A DNA stretch of 64,000 bases from Flavobacterium coralii (lineage in GTDB: Bacteria; Bacteroidota; Bacteroidia; Flavobacteriales; Flavobacteriaceae). Location: the NCBI RefSeq assembly GCF_019891545.1, contig NZ_JAHDIU010000005.1, positions 106,115 to 170,114 on the forward strand, given 5' to 3'. The notes beneath the pieces were generated by a model that was not told the DNA's origin, ran no database searches, and saw nothing but the letters and a program-made list of their open reading frames with translations. The number at the start of each line of letters is the position of its first letter. The stretch's first letter is position 1. Below, piece by piece: positions 50,438-59,203 of the stretch. Position numbers and translations under genes: made by a program.

Positions 50438-51580
50438 ATGAACCTGTTACAAGACTACCTTTCTGTAAGGCAGCGCACTGAAGAAATATGCCGTGTGCTG
50501 CACACAGAAGACTATATACCCCAGCCTGCCGTATTTGTGAGTCCGCCCAAATGGCACCTTGCACACAGCACCTGGTTTTTTGAAGAATTTATCCTGACAA
50601 AGCACCTGCCGGGTTATAAGGTTTTTGATGCAGATTTTTGCTTCCTGTTCAACAGCTACTATAACAATATAGGCGACAGGACATTCAGGGCTGACAGGGG
50701 CGCCATAACAAGGCCGGGAGTTGATGCTGTTTACGAATATCGCAAATATGTAGATAGCCACATGGAAGCTGCCTTGCAAAACGAAAGCATACACGAGCTG
50801 GTAATGCTGGGCATTAACCATGAGCAGCAGCATCAGGAGCTTTTACTGGCAGACATAAAATATATATTAGGCTGTAACCCAACTTTCCCCATATATAATA
50901 AAGCTATTGACTGGGAAAGCCAGGTAAATGATAGTAGCGGATTTATTACTATTGAAGAAGGAGTTTATGAGACAGGCTATAACGGTAACGGATTTTGTTA
51001 TGATAACGAGCTTGGCAGGCACAAAGTATATCTCAACCGTTTTGAGATAGCCAACCAGTTGGTTACAAATGCCGAATATATAGCTTTTATTGAAGCCAGC
51101 GGCTATACTGATTTTAATTACTGGCTGGATGAAGGCTGGGCGTGGGTAAATGAGAATAGCGTTGATGCCCCAATGTACTGGTACAAAATAAACGGGCAAT
51201 GGAAACATTATACTATGCGCGGGCTAACCGATGTAGACCCTGATGCTGTGGTTACCCATATAAGCTTTTATGAAGCGGCAGCCTATGCCGAATGGAAAGG
51301 CATGCGGCTGGCAACAGAGTTTGAATGGGAAGCTGCCTCCGATAAATTAGACTGGGGCAAACGCTGGGAATGGACACACAGCGCATACCTGCCCTACCCT
51401 GGTTTTGCCAAGGCAGACGGAGCAGTTGGCGAGTATAATGGCAAATTCATGATAAACCAGATGGTGCTTCGCGGGGCATCATGTGCAACCAGCCCCGGGC
51501 ACAGCCGGGCTACTTACCGCAACTTTTTTCACCCGCAGGAACGGTGGCAGTTTAACGGCATCAGGCTTGTAAAAAAATAA
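50438..51580 (+). CDS. egtB: Ergothioneine biosynthesis protein EgtB (sulfoxide synthase)
   Basis: About 380 residues from the ATG at 50438 (a TTG at 50432 is in frame). A DinB-like N-terminal domain carries the iron ligands: His in WHLAHSTWFFEEF and HEQQHQE (H-x3-H-x-E). The C-terminal formylglycine-generating-enzyme-like domain has NRFEIANQLVTNAEYIAFIE and MRLATEFEWEAA, ending with RGASCATSPGHSRATYRNFF. It joins the sulfur of cysteine or gamma-glutamylcysteine to trimethylhistidine using O2. It lies 10 bp before egtD. The donor cannot be assigned from sequence alone. Confidence 0.93.
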   Translation: MNLLQDYLSVRQRTEEICRVLHTEDYIPQPAVFVSPPKWHLAHSTWFFEEFILTKHLPGYKVFDADFCFLFNSYYNNIGDRTFRADRGAITRPGVDAVYEYRKYVDSHMEAALQNESIHELVMLGINHEQQHQELLLADIKYILGCNPTFPIYNKAIDWESQVNDSSGFITIEEGVYETGYNGNGFCYDNELGRHKVYLNRFEIANQLVTNAEYIAFIEASGYTDFNYWLDEGWAWVNENSVDAPMYWYKINGQWKHYTMRGLTDVDPDAVVTHISFYEAAAYAEWKGMRLATEFEWEAASDKLDWGKRWEWTHSAYLPYPGFAKADGAVGEYNGKFMINQMVLRGASCATSPGHSRATYRNFFHPQERWQFNGIRLVKK

Positions 51581-51590
51581 CAAAAGAACC

Positions 51591-52553
51591 ATGAACACAG
51601 CAACAACAATAACCACCACGCCTTTTGCAGAAGATGTACTGGAAGGGCTTTCGGGCAAGGAAAAACATCTTTCATCAAAATACTTTTATGATGATAATGG
51701 CAGCCGTATTTTTATGCAGATCATGAAAATGGCTGAGTACTACCCAACCGGGTGTGAGTTTGAAATACTTTCGCAGCAGTCGGACAGGATATTGCAACAA
51801 CTGCCTTTTGCCAACCAGGAGTTTAATATTGTAGAGTTTGGTTGTGGCGATGGTATGAAAACACGCCACCTGCTGGCCACTTTTATGGCTAAAGGTGCAA
51901 ACTTTACTTATATACCCATCGACATTTCTCAGGAAGCTATAGATACGCTCGAAAAAAATGTTAGGGCAGTTTTGCCGGACATAGATTTGCAACCGCAAAC
52001 TGGCGATTATTTTGAAATACTAAATGGCCTTGCACAAAACAGCAAGCCGAACCTTTTCCTGTTTTTAGGGGGCAACATTGGCAACTACAGGCATGAGGAA
52101 GCGGTAAGCCTGCTCAAGAAGTTTAATGCCGGTATGCACAAAGGCGATATGCTGCTGATGGGTATGGACTTAAAAAAGAATCCGCGCACCATACAGAAGG
52201 CTTATGACGACCCGCATGGTATTACCAAGGCGTTTAACATGAACCTGCTTAAGCGGATTAACGATGAGCTTGATGCCGATATTAAGCTTGACCAGTTTGA
52301 TTTTTACTGTGACTACAACCCAAAAAGCGGCGAGGTTAACAGTTACCTGGTGAGCCTGAAGAAACAGCACTTTCATAGCACTGTACTTAACACTACTTTT
52401 TATTTTGAAAAGGATGAAATGATTTGGACGGAGCTGTCACAGAAATACAATCCTGATGACATTAAACAACTGGCTACTGAAACCGGCCTTACCGTTGCCC
52501 ATAATTTTATGGACTGCCGTCATTATTTTACCGATAGTTTGTGGATAAAGTAG
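51591..52553 (+). CDS. egtD: L-histidine N-alpha-methyltransferase EgtD
   Basis: A 320-residue SAM-dependent enzyme that methylates the alpha-amino group of histidine three times to hercynine, the substrate of EgtB. SAM motif I is VEFGCGDGMKTRHLL. Further family signatures are KYFYDDNGSRIFMQI near the start, IPIDISQEAI and FLGGNIGNYR. The pair makes ergothioneine sulfoxide; the final C-S lyase is not obvious in the window. Confidence 0.94.
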   Translation: MNTATTITTTPFAEDVLEGLSGKEKHLSSKYFYDDNGSRIFMQIMKMAEYYPTGCEFEILSQQSDRILQQLPFANQEFNIVEFGCGDGMKTRHLLATFMAKGANFTYIPIDISQEAIDTLEKNVRAVLPDIDLQPQTGDYFEILNGLAQNSKPNLFLFLGGNIGNYRHEEAVSLLKKFNAGMHKGDMLLMGMDLKKNPRTIQKAYDDPHGITKAFNMNLLKRINDELDADIKLDQFDFYCDYNPKSGEVNSYLVSLKKQHFHSTVLNTTFYFEKDEMIWTELSQKYNPDDIKQLATETGLTVAHNFMDCRHYFTDSLWIK

Positions 52554-52625
52554 AGCGTTGATATTTGAATATTTTTCAATTTTGACCGTAGCGTTAGCGT
52601 AGTGGCGAAATCCCAAACAAAGAAT

Positions 52626-52714
52626 AGATTTCTCGACAGGCTCGAAATGGAAAACATAACAATACCCAAAGTTTAGTTCCATTTCGAATGAAGCGAAGCG
52701 AAATTGAGAAATCT
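52626..52714. repeat. Inverted pair of the TTCCATTTCGA ... GAGAAATCT repeat
   Basis: One copy on the minus strand (52626-52652) and one on the plus strand (52679-52714) share the ends TTCCATTTCGA and GAGAAATCT with the repeat in the terminator loop at 5019-5100. They lie between convergent egtD and the aldehyde dehydrogenase gene. A third partial copy may lie at 52731-52752. Confidence 0.55.
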
Positions 52715-52762
52715 CAAAATAAAAGATTCCTCCATTTCAATCGGAATGGAAATGGAATAATA

Positions 52763-52799
52763 AATACAAAAGGCAGCCCAATGAGCTGCCTTTTGTATT
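52763..52799. terminator. Bidirectional terminator between egtD and aldehyde dehydrogenase
   Basis: AATACAAAAGGCAGC and GCTGCCTTTTGTATT form a perfect 15-bp stem with a 7-nt loop. A-rich and T-rich outer parts allow use in both directions. Confidence 0.82.
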
Positions 52800-52827
52800 A
52801 AAATACTTTATAGTATAAGATGATGAA

Positions 52828-54375
52828 CTACAAATCAAAACGGATACCCTGTGCCAATGGCAGTTCAGAACCGTAGTTAATGGTGTTGGTTTGCCTTCTC
52901 ATATAAGCTTTCCACGCGTCAGAACCACTTTCGCGGCCACCGCCTGTTTCTTTCTCACCACCAAAAGCACCGCCAATTTCAGCGCCCGATGTACCGATGT
53001 TTACATTGGCAATACCACAGTCAGAACCCGCCTGGCTAAGGAAAAGTTCCATTTCCCTCATATTCTGGGTAAAGATAGAAGAAGATAATCCCTGCGGAAC
53101 GTCATTCTGCATAGCAATGGCATCTTCAAGCTTGCTGTATTTCATTACATACAGTATCGGGGCAAATGTTTCGTGCTGTACTATCTCAAAATTATTTTGA
53201 GCTTCTATAATGCATGGCTTTACGTAGCAACCGCTTTCGTAGCCTTCGCCCTGCATAACTCCGCCTTCTACAATTACTTTACCGCCTTCGGCTTTAGCCT
53301 TTTCTATGGCGTTAAGATAGTTGCTTACAGAATCTTTATCGATAAGCGGGCCCACGTGGTTATTGCTGTCCAGCGGGTTACCGATTTTTAACTGGCCATA
53401 AGCGCTCTTAAGCACCTCAAGGGTTTTATCATACATACTTTCGTGTATGATAAGCCTCCTTGTGGTGGTGCAACGCTGCCCTGCTGTACCCACAGCACCG
53501 AACACAGCACCCACAAGCACCATATTGATATCGGCGTGTTCAGATACTATTATGGCATTGTTTCCGCCAAGCTCCAATATGGTATTACCAAAACGCTCGG
53601 CAACGGTTTTAGATACATGACGGCCCACACGTGTAGAGCCTGTAAACGATACAAGCGGAATACGCTTATCGTTATTGATGCGCTCGGCTATTTCCCTGCC
53701 GTTGATAAGGCAGCTAACACCTTCCGGCACATTATTTCTTTCCAGTACGGTTTTAATAATATTCTGGCAGGCTATACCGCAAAGTGGTGTTTTTTCGCTT
53801 GGTTTCCATATACATACATCGCCGCATATCCAGGCAATCATAGAGTTCCAGCTCCATACCGCTACAGGGAAGTTAAATGCAGAAATGATACCTACAACAC
53901 CAACCGGGTGCCACTGCTCATACATGCGGTGCATTGGCCTTTCGCTGTGCATGGTAAGTCCGTATAACTGGCGGGATAAGCCTACAGCAAAATCGCAGAT
54001 GTCAATCATTTCCTGTACTTCGCCAAGGCCTTCCTGCAGGCTTTTGCCCATTTCATAAGAAACAAGCTGCCCCAGCGGTTCTTTATACTTGCGAAGCTCA
54101 TCACCCATCTGGCGCACAATTTCACCACGCTTGGGTGCAGGCACAAGCCTCCAGCTTTTAAAAGCTTCGGTTGCTTTTGCCATAGCGGCTTCATAATCTT
54201 CTTCTGTAGAAGCTTTTACTTTTGCTATAAGTGTGCCATCTACCGGCGAATAAGATTCTATGATATCGCCATTGGCAAAGCTGTTGCTGCCTGTAGAAGT
54301 ACCGTCGTTAATTTCTTTTATACCCAGCTTGGCAAGGGCTTCCTGTATGCCGAAGTTATCGGTTAGTGTTGCCAT
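52828..54375 (-). CDS. ALDH7-type aldehyde dehydrogenase (aminoadipate-semialdehyde type)
   Basis: A 515-residue NAD-dependent dehydrogenase. Catalytic Glu is in [12 protein letters not shown] and the nucleophile Cys in [12 protein letters not shown]. The GGNNAI motif and the C-terminal [20 protein letters not shown] are typical of ALDH7A1-like alpha-aminoadipic semialdehyde dehydrogenases, rather than aminomuconate semialdehyde enzymes. It lies 128 bp after a tryptophan/kynurenine-pathway gene on the same strand. Its role in lysine degradation or aldehyde detoxification is inferred from the family. Confidence 0.9.
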   Translation of the reverse strand: MATLTDNFGIQEALAKLGIKEINDGTSTGSNSFANGDIIESYSPVDGTLIAKVKASTEEDYEAAMAKATEAFKSWRLVPAPKRGEIVRQMGDELRKYKEPLGQLVSYEMGKSLQEGLGEVQEMIDICDFAVGLSRQLYGLTMHSERPMHRMYEQWHPVGVVGIISAFNFPVAVWSWNSMIAWICGDVCIWKPSEKTPLCGIACQNIIKTVLERNNVPEGVSCLINGREIAERINNDKRIPLVSFTGSTRVGRHVSKTVAERFGNTILELGGNNAIIVSEHADINMVLVGAVFGAVGTAGQRCTTTRRLIIHESMYDKTLEVLKSAYGQLKIGNPLDSNNHVGPLIDKDSVSNYLNAIEKAKAEGGKVIVEGGVMQGEGYESGCYVKPCIIEAQNNFEIVQHETFAPILYVMKYSKLEDAIAMQNDVPQGLSSSIFTQNMREMELFLSQAGSDCGIANVNIGTSGAEIGGAFGGEKETGGGRESGSDAWKAYMRRQTNTINYGSELPLAQGIRFDL

Positions 54376-54502
54376 ATTTAACTTTTATGTTGTTTATTGT
54401 TATTAATTCACAAATATAGCCCTTTTTTGTAATTCTGATAATTTTAACCGATTTAGCGGGTTACTAAATAATTATCTTTCATTTAAAGAGCGGTTTTGCT
54501 TA

Positions 54503-55048
54503 CTACTTCACAAATTTAGGATCGGTTGGCATTACAGAACCGCATTTATCGCAGGTGCGCAGCTCTTCCGAGTTATAATAATGTTCAAAATGCGGCAAAA
54601 AGTCCTTCTCAATATCATTCAGCTCAAAATATACCTCATGCAGCTTATTGTTACAATTTTCGCAGAACCAAAGCAAACCATCGGTATAGCCTTTGCCTGC
54701 TCTTTTGCGTTCTATAACCAACCCTATGCTCCCCTCGCTCCTGCTTGGCGAATGCGGCACGCCGCCGGGGTGCAGGTACATGTCGCCGGCATTAAGTTCC
54801 ATTTCCTTTCGTTCACCATCTTCCTGTATCACTACTTTAATACTGCCTTCAAGCTGGTAAAAAAGCTCTTCGGTTTCATTATAATGGTAATCTTTACGGG
54901 CATTTGGCCCGGCTACTACCATAACAATATAATCGTCAGAAAGCGGGTAAATGTTTTTATTGCCAACGGGCGGTTTAAGCAGGTGACGGTTATCTTCTAT
55001 CCATTTAGTAAGGTTAAAGGGTTTCATTACTGCCATAATTGTTGTCAT
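54503..55048 (-). CDS. nbaC: 3-hydroxyanthranilate 3,4-dioxygenase
   Basis: A 181-residue cupin that opens the ring of 3-hydroxyanthranilate in kynurenine catabolism or de novo NAD synthesis. Iron ligands His55, Glu61 and His99 have the spacing of characterised enzymes (6 and 38 residues). The bacterial-type C-terminal rubredoxin-like site is present (CENC ... CDKC). ATGs at 55048, 55036 and 55027 are all possible starts, the last giving MKPFNLTKWIE. Other kynurenine-pathway genes are not in the window. Confidence 0.92.
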   Translation of the reverse strand: MTTIMAVMKPFNLTKWIEDNRHLLKPPVGNKNIYPLSDDYIVMVVAGPNARKDYHYNETEELFYQLEGSIKVVIQEDGERKEMELNAGDMYLHPGGVPHSPSRSEGSIGLVIERKRAGKGYTDGLLWFCENCNNKLHEVYFELNDIEKDFLPHFEHYYNSEELRTCDKCGSVMPTDPKFVK

Positions 55049-55079
55049 TAAAATTATGTACTAAAAGTACTAAATAAAA

Positions 55080-55101
55080 AAGGTTAGCCGAAGCTAACCT
55101 T
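55080..55101. terminator. Terminator hairpin (AAGGTTAGC/GCTAACCTT)
   Basis: A perfect 9-bp stem with a CGAA tetraloop lies between the nuclease-family gene and the dioxygenase gene, with A and T runs on both sides. On the minus strand it ends the nuclease-family transcript. Confidence 0.75.
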
Positions 55102-55123
55102 AATATATATATTATAATGGAAA

Positions 55124-56218
55124 TTACATCTGTTTTATCAGGTACAGGTAAACCGGGAAGTGGTCGCTGTAGCCGGGAACACCGTTCCAGTTACGGGCAG
55201 GGTAGCCTTTGTACTGCCCTGAGGTTTGCATTAGGTAACCTTTATTGAATACTCCCGCTTTCCAAAAGGTAAAGTTAGAGTAATCTTTACGGATAAGCGG
55301 TTCAGACACGATCATCTGGTCAAAAAGATCCCATGCATCGCGATAGGCAAGTGTACCAATACCCCTGTCGCTCATCTCTTCCATAGGGTTAAATAATCCC
55401 TGCTTTTGCACATCTTCTTTTTTAGCCTGTGCACCCAATACTTTTTTCACACTTTTATTATAAGGGCCATCATTAAGGTCGCCCATAGTGATGATTTTAG
55501 CGTTAGGGTTTATCTGGTAAAGCGAGTCAATTATCTTTTTATTTAGAGCAGCTGCCGCCTCACGGAAAGGGCTGCTGCGCTTTTCTCCGCCTGAGCGTGA
55601 AGGCCAGTGGTTCACTATAAAGTGTATTTCCTCGCCATCAAGCAGTCCCGAAACTAGTAACTGGTCACGGGTATATACCCTGCCCAGGTTGTCTGCTTCT
55701 GTTTTATCATCTGTTTTTTCTTCTTCGTCTTTCTTTGCTTTAGCATTTTCGGCATTGCGGTAAATGATAAGCGGAATGTTTTTATAGCTGGTAGGCTTAA
55801 AATGTTTTTTCTGGTAAAGCAGGCCAACATCTATACCCCTTTTATCAGGAGAATCGAAATGAATAATGCCATAATCTTTATTCACCAGCAAAGGCTGTTT
55901 AACCAGATCTTCCAGAACCTTGCGGTTTTCAATTTCCGCCACACCTAAAACCGTTGGCGAGTTAGGGTTTTCTCCCACGCCTATTTCAGAAATTACCTTA
56001 CTAAGGTTGTCAAGTTTTTTCTGGTATTTTTCGGGTGTCCAGCTTTGCGAACCACTCGGCAGCCATTCCTCGTCATTAATCTTCGGGTCGTTCGTTGTGT
56101 CGAACAGGTTCTCACAGTTATAAAAAGCAATTGTATGCACTTTATACTGTTTTTGCTGTGCAATGGCAGCAAAAAATGAGAATAACACAAAAAAGAGGAC
56201 AATTGATTTTCTAATCAT
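55124..56218 (-). CDS. Exported endonuclease/exonuclease/phosphatase-family protein
   Basis: A 364-residue protein with a signal peptide (1-20, ending AIAQQ) and a DNase I-like fold. Metal and catalytic motifs are FYNCENLFD, GVAEIENRKVLEDL (Glu), FIVNHWPSRSGGEKR (His), TMGDLNDGPYNKSV (Asp-x-Asn) and YSDHFPVYLYL (Asp-His). It should cleave phosphodiester or phosphate-ester bonds outside the cytoplasm. It is divergent from a TonB-dependent receptor and lipoprotein, suggesting joint use of a phosphate-containing polymer. Confidence 0.88.
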   Translation of the reverse strand: MIRKSIVLFFVLFSFFAAIAQQKQYKVHTIAFYNCENLFDTTNDPKINDEEWLPSGSQSWTPEKYQKKLDNLSKVISEIGVGENPNSPTVLGVAEIENRKVLEDLVKQPLLVNKDYGIIHFDSPDKRGIDVGLLYQKKHFKPTSYKNIPLIIYRNAENAKAKKDEEEKTDDKTEADNLGRVYTRDQLLVSGLLDGEEIHFIVNHWPSRSGGEKRSSPFREAAAALNKKIIDSLYQINPNAKIITMGDLNDGPYNKSVKKVLGAQAKKEDVQKQGLFNPMEEMSDRGIGTLAYRDAWDLFDQMIVSEPLIRKDYSNFTFWKAGVFNKGYLMQTSGQYKGYPARNWNGVPGYSDHFPVYLYLIKQM

Positions 56219-56295
56219 TATTTAACATATATTAATTTAACATCAAGTTTTATAACAAAACGGGTGCCAAAAGTAGTTAATTATTTTAAATGGTG

Positions 56296-56303
56296 TACAT
56301 TTG
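56296..56303 (+). promoter_or_regulatory. Promoter -7 box (TACATTTG) for the TonB receptor gene
   Basis: A perfect TAnnTTTG match 54 bp before the ATG at 56358, in the 139-bp divergent gap. Confidence 0.5.
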
Positions 56304-56357
56304 CGCCCGTTAAGAAATATTTAACTTGACAAAAAAGGAAATAATTTAATTTTATCT

Positions 56358-59186
56358 ATGAAAAAACTAGTATTCAGCCTTTTACTCACAGTGCAGGCGG
56401 TTGTGGCATGGTCGCAACAAACGGCATTGATAACGGGTAAAGTAGTCGATTCAAAAACGCAGCAGCCTATCCAGAATGTTGTGGCAACACTTGAAGGAAC
56501 AAACCAGACTGCACTTACTAACGTGCAGGGTGTGTTTACCTTTGAAAAAGTTGCCAAGGGCAACCTTACCCTTACGGTAGGGAGCACAGGCTATGTTACG
56601 CAGACGTTTACACTGCAGGTAACAGAAGGCCAGACACTTGATATTGGTGTTGTTGCGCTTGAACAGGACATTACCTCTGAACAACAGCTAAGCCTTATAA
56701 CGCTGACAGAGAGTGATTTGGGAGATGACAACGGAAACTCTGAAAGTACAGCGGGCTTATTGCAGGCATCGAGGGATATTTTTATGCAGGCTGCCGCTTT
56801 TGATTTTGGACAGGCAAGATTCCGCGTTAGGGGACTTGACAACGAATATGGTAAGACCATGATAAATGGTGTGCCAATGGATAAACTTTATGACGGAAGG
56901 CCGCAATGGAGCAACTGGGGCGGACTTAACGATGTAACCCGTAACCAAGAGTTTACCATAGGTTCTGATGCATCTGATTATACTTTTGGCGGTATATTGG
57001 GTACACAGGAAATAAACATAAGGGCATCTACTTTCAGGCCCGGAAGCAGGATATCATTTTCAGGAACCAACACCAACTACAGCTGGAGGGCAATGGCTAC
57101 CCATGCTTCCGGTATGGATGAAAATGGCTGGGCTTATGTAATTTCAGCTTCAAGAAGGTGGGCTCAGGAAGGTTACTTTGAAGGTACCGATTATGATGCA
57201 AATTCATTCTTTGCAAGCGTAGAGAAAAAGATAAACGACCACCACAGCATTAACTTTACCAGTATATATGCACAAAACAGCCGCGGCAAAAACTCTCCTA
57301 ACACTCAGGAAGTTATAGACCTTGCAGGCGAAAAGTACAATTCATACTGGGGATGGCAGAATGGCAAAAAAAGGAACTCTCGCGATAAAGACGTAGAGGA
57401 GCCTATTTTTATGCTGGGCCACTACTGGAAAATAAACGAGAAGAACACGCTTAACACTAACATTGCTTACCAGTTTGGTAAAATTGGTAACAGCAGGCTC
57501 GATTTTAACTATACCAGGAACCCTGACCCAACTTACTACAGGAACCTGCCAAGTTTTTATACTACACAATTTGAATTCCCTGCACCCGATGCACAGGCAC
57601 CGGTTTACGTAGGCGACAGCCCTGAAAACCAACTGTATGCAAACCTTGCAAGAGAAAGGTTCCTTGCCAACAGGCAAATTGACTGGGACAAATTGTACAG
57701 AGATAACATTGAAAACGGCGAAAGCCTTGCAGTACTTTATGAAGACAGGACGGATGACCGTATGTTTACTGCAAACTCTATCTTAAACTCTCAGCTTACA
57801 GACCATATCGTGCTAAATGCTGGTATTACCTACAGGAAACTGAAGTCGCACAACTTCCAGAACCTGTTAGACCTTTTAGGCGGTAGCGGTTACCTTGATA
57901 TAGACCCTTTCCTTATTGGTGATGCAAGGCAAAGCGACCTTAACAACCCTAACCGAGTAGTAGGTGTGGGCGATGAGTTTGGTTATAACTACAACCTGTT
58001 TGCCGATATTATTGATGCCTTTACACAGTTCAGGTTCAACTATGGCAAAACAGAGTTCTACCTTGCACAGAACTATTCATGGACAGAATACCAGAGAGAA
58101 GGTATATACCAAAATGGTAACTATTCTACCAACTCGTTTGGTAAAAGCGAAGAGCGCACCTTTAACAACTTTGGCTTTAAAGGAGGCTTTACTTATAAAT
58201 TTACAGGCCGCCACATGTTCGACTTCAATGGTATCTTTATGACAAAGGCACCAACATTAAGGAATACTTTCAGCAATGCCAGGTTAAATAACAATATTGT
58301 TGAAGGGCTTGAAAGTGAAACAATTTATGGCGGAGACATCAGCTATATCATAAGGGCTCCTAAATTAAAAGCACGTATTACAGGTTACTTCTCAAGGATT
58401 ACAGATGTTACCGACATCAGCTTCTACTATGCGGAAGGTCTTGCTCTTGTTATTCCTGAAGGAGACGGTACCAACGGACAGGCTGGCCAAAGGCTTAACA
58501 ATGCTTTTGCAGCAGAAATTGTTACCGGCTTAGATAAGCAGAACATAGGCGGTGAGCTTGGTATAGAATACCAGATTACTTCTACCATTAAGGCTACTGC
58601 GGTTGCTGCTTACGGTCAGTATACCTATAACAGCGACCCTAACGTAAAGCTTAACGTTGATAACTTCCGTTCTACTATAGATTTCGGACGTTCTACAATG
58701 AAAGACTACAAGCAGCCGGGGATGCCTCAGCAGGCATACTCGTTTGACCTTGAGTACAGGGATCCGCATTACTGGTGGATCGGTGCAAGTGTTAACTACC
58801 TTGCCGACAATTATATAGATATTTCGCCGTTATTAAGGACAGACAACTTCTTTATAAACAATGAAGATATAGATGGTTTCCCTTTCCCTGAAGCTACAGA
58901 AGCAGGTGCAAGGCAATTGCTGAAGCAGGAAAAATTAGACCCTGCCACTATCATCAACCTTACGGGCGGTAAGTCATGGAGGATTGGCGATAAAACCCTT
59001 GGTATATTTGCAAGCATCAACAACCTGTTCGATTTTTCATATAAAACAGGTGGTTTTGAGCAGGCAAGGAATGCCAACTACAGGCAGCTTAGCCAGGATA
59101 TGGCAGGCCCTGCACGTTCTTTTGGCCCTAAATACTTTTTCGGTTACGGAAGGAACTATTTCGTAAACCTTTATCTCAACTTTTAA
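56358..59186 (+). CDS. TonB-dependent outer-membrane receptor
   Basis: A 942-residue receptor. Signal peptide 1-19 (ending AWSQ). A CarboxypepD_reg-like domain follows at about 23-100 (ITGKVVDSKTQQPIQNVVAT). The plug domain is at about 115-230 (FRVRGLDNEYGKTMINGVPM), then a 22-stranded type barrel ends in Phe (FVNLYLNF). No SusD-like gene follows. Instead there is a lipoprotein with an OB/DUF5689-like domain, and a divergent exported phosphoesterase. It imports an unknown ligand using TonB energy; a nucleic-acid or phosphoester-derived ligand is inferred from context. Confidence 0.92.
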   Translation: MKKLVFSLLLTVQAVVAWSQQTALITGKVVDSKTQQPIQNVVATLEGTNQTALTNVQGVFTFEKVAKGNLTLTVGSTGYVTQTFTLQVTEGQTLDIGVVALEQDITSEQQLSLITLTESDLGDDNGNSESTAGLLQASRDIFMQAAAFDFGQARFRVRGLDNEYGKTMINGVPMDKLYDGRPQWSNWGGLNDVTRNQEFTIGSDASDYTFGGILGTQEINIRASTFRPGSRISFSGTNTNYSWRAMATHASGMDENGWAYVISASRRWAQEGYFEGTDYDANSFFASVEKKINDHHSINFTSIYAQNSRGKNSPNTQEVIDLAGEKYNSYWGWQNGKKRNSRDKDVEEPIFMLGHYWKINEKNTLNTNIAYQFGKIGNSRLDFNYTRNPDPTYYRNLPSFYTTQFEFPAPDAQAPVYVGDSPENQLYANLARERFLANRQIDWDKLYRDNIENGESLAVLYEDRTDDRMFTANSILNSQLTDHIVLNAGITYRKLKSHNFQNLLDLLGGSGYLDIDPFLIGDARQSDLNNPNRVVGVGDEFGYNYNLFADIIDAFTQFRFNYGKTEFYLAQNYSWTEYQREGIYQNGNYSTNSFGKSEERTFNNFGFKGGFTYKFTGRHMFDFNGIFMTKAPTLRNTFSNARLNNNIVEGLESETIYGGDISYIIRAPKLKARITGYFSRITDVTDISFYYAEGLALVIPEGDGTNGQAGQRLNNAFAAEIVTGLDKQNIGGELGIEYQITSTIKATAVAAYGQYTYNSDPNVKLNVDNFRSTIDFGRSTMKDYKQPGMPQQAYSFDLEYRDPHYWWIGASVNYLADNYIDISPLLRTDNFFINNEDIDGFPFPEATEAGARQLLKQEKLDPATIINLTGGKSWRIGDKTLGIFASINNLFDFSYKTGGFEQARNANYRQLSQDMAGPARSFGPKYFFGYGRNYFVNLYLNF

Positions 59187-59203
59187 TTAAACAAAAATTA
59201 GAT

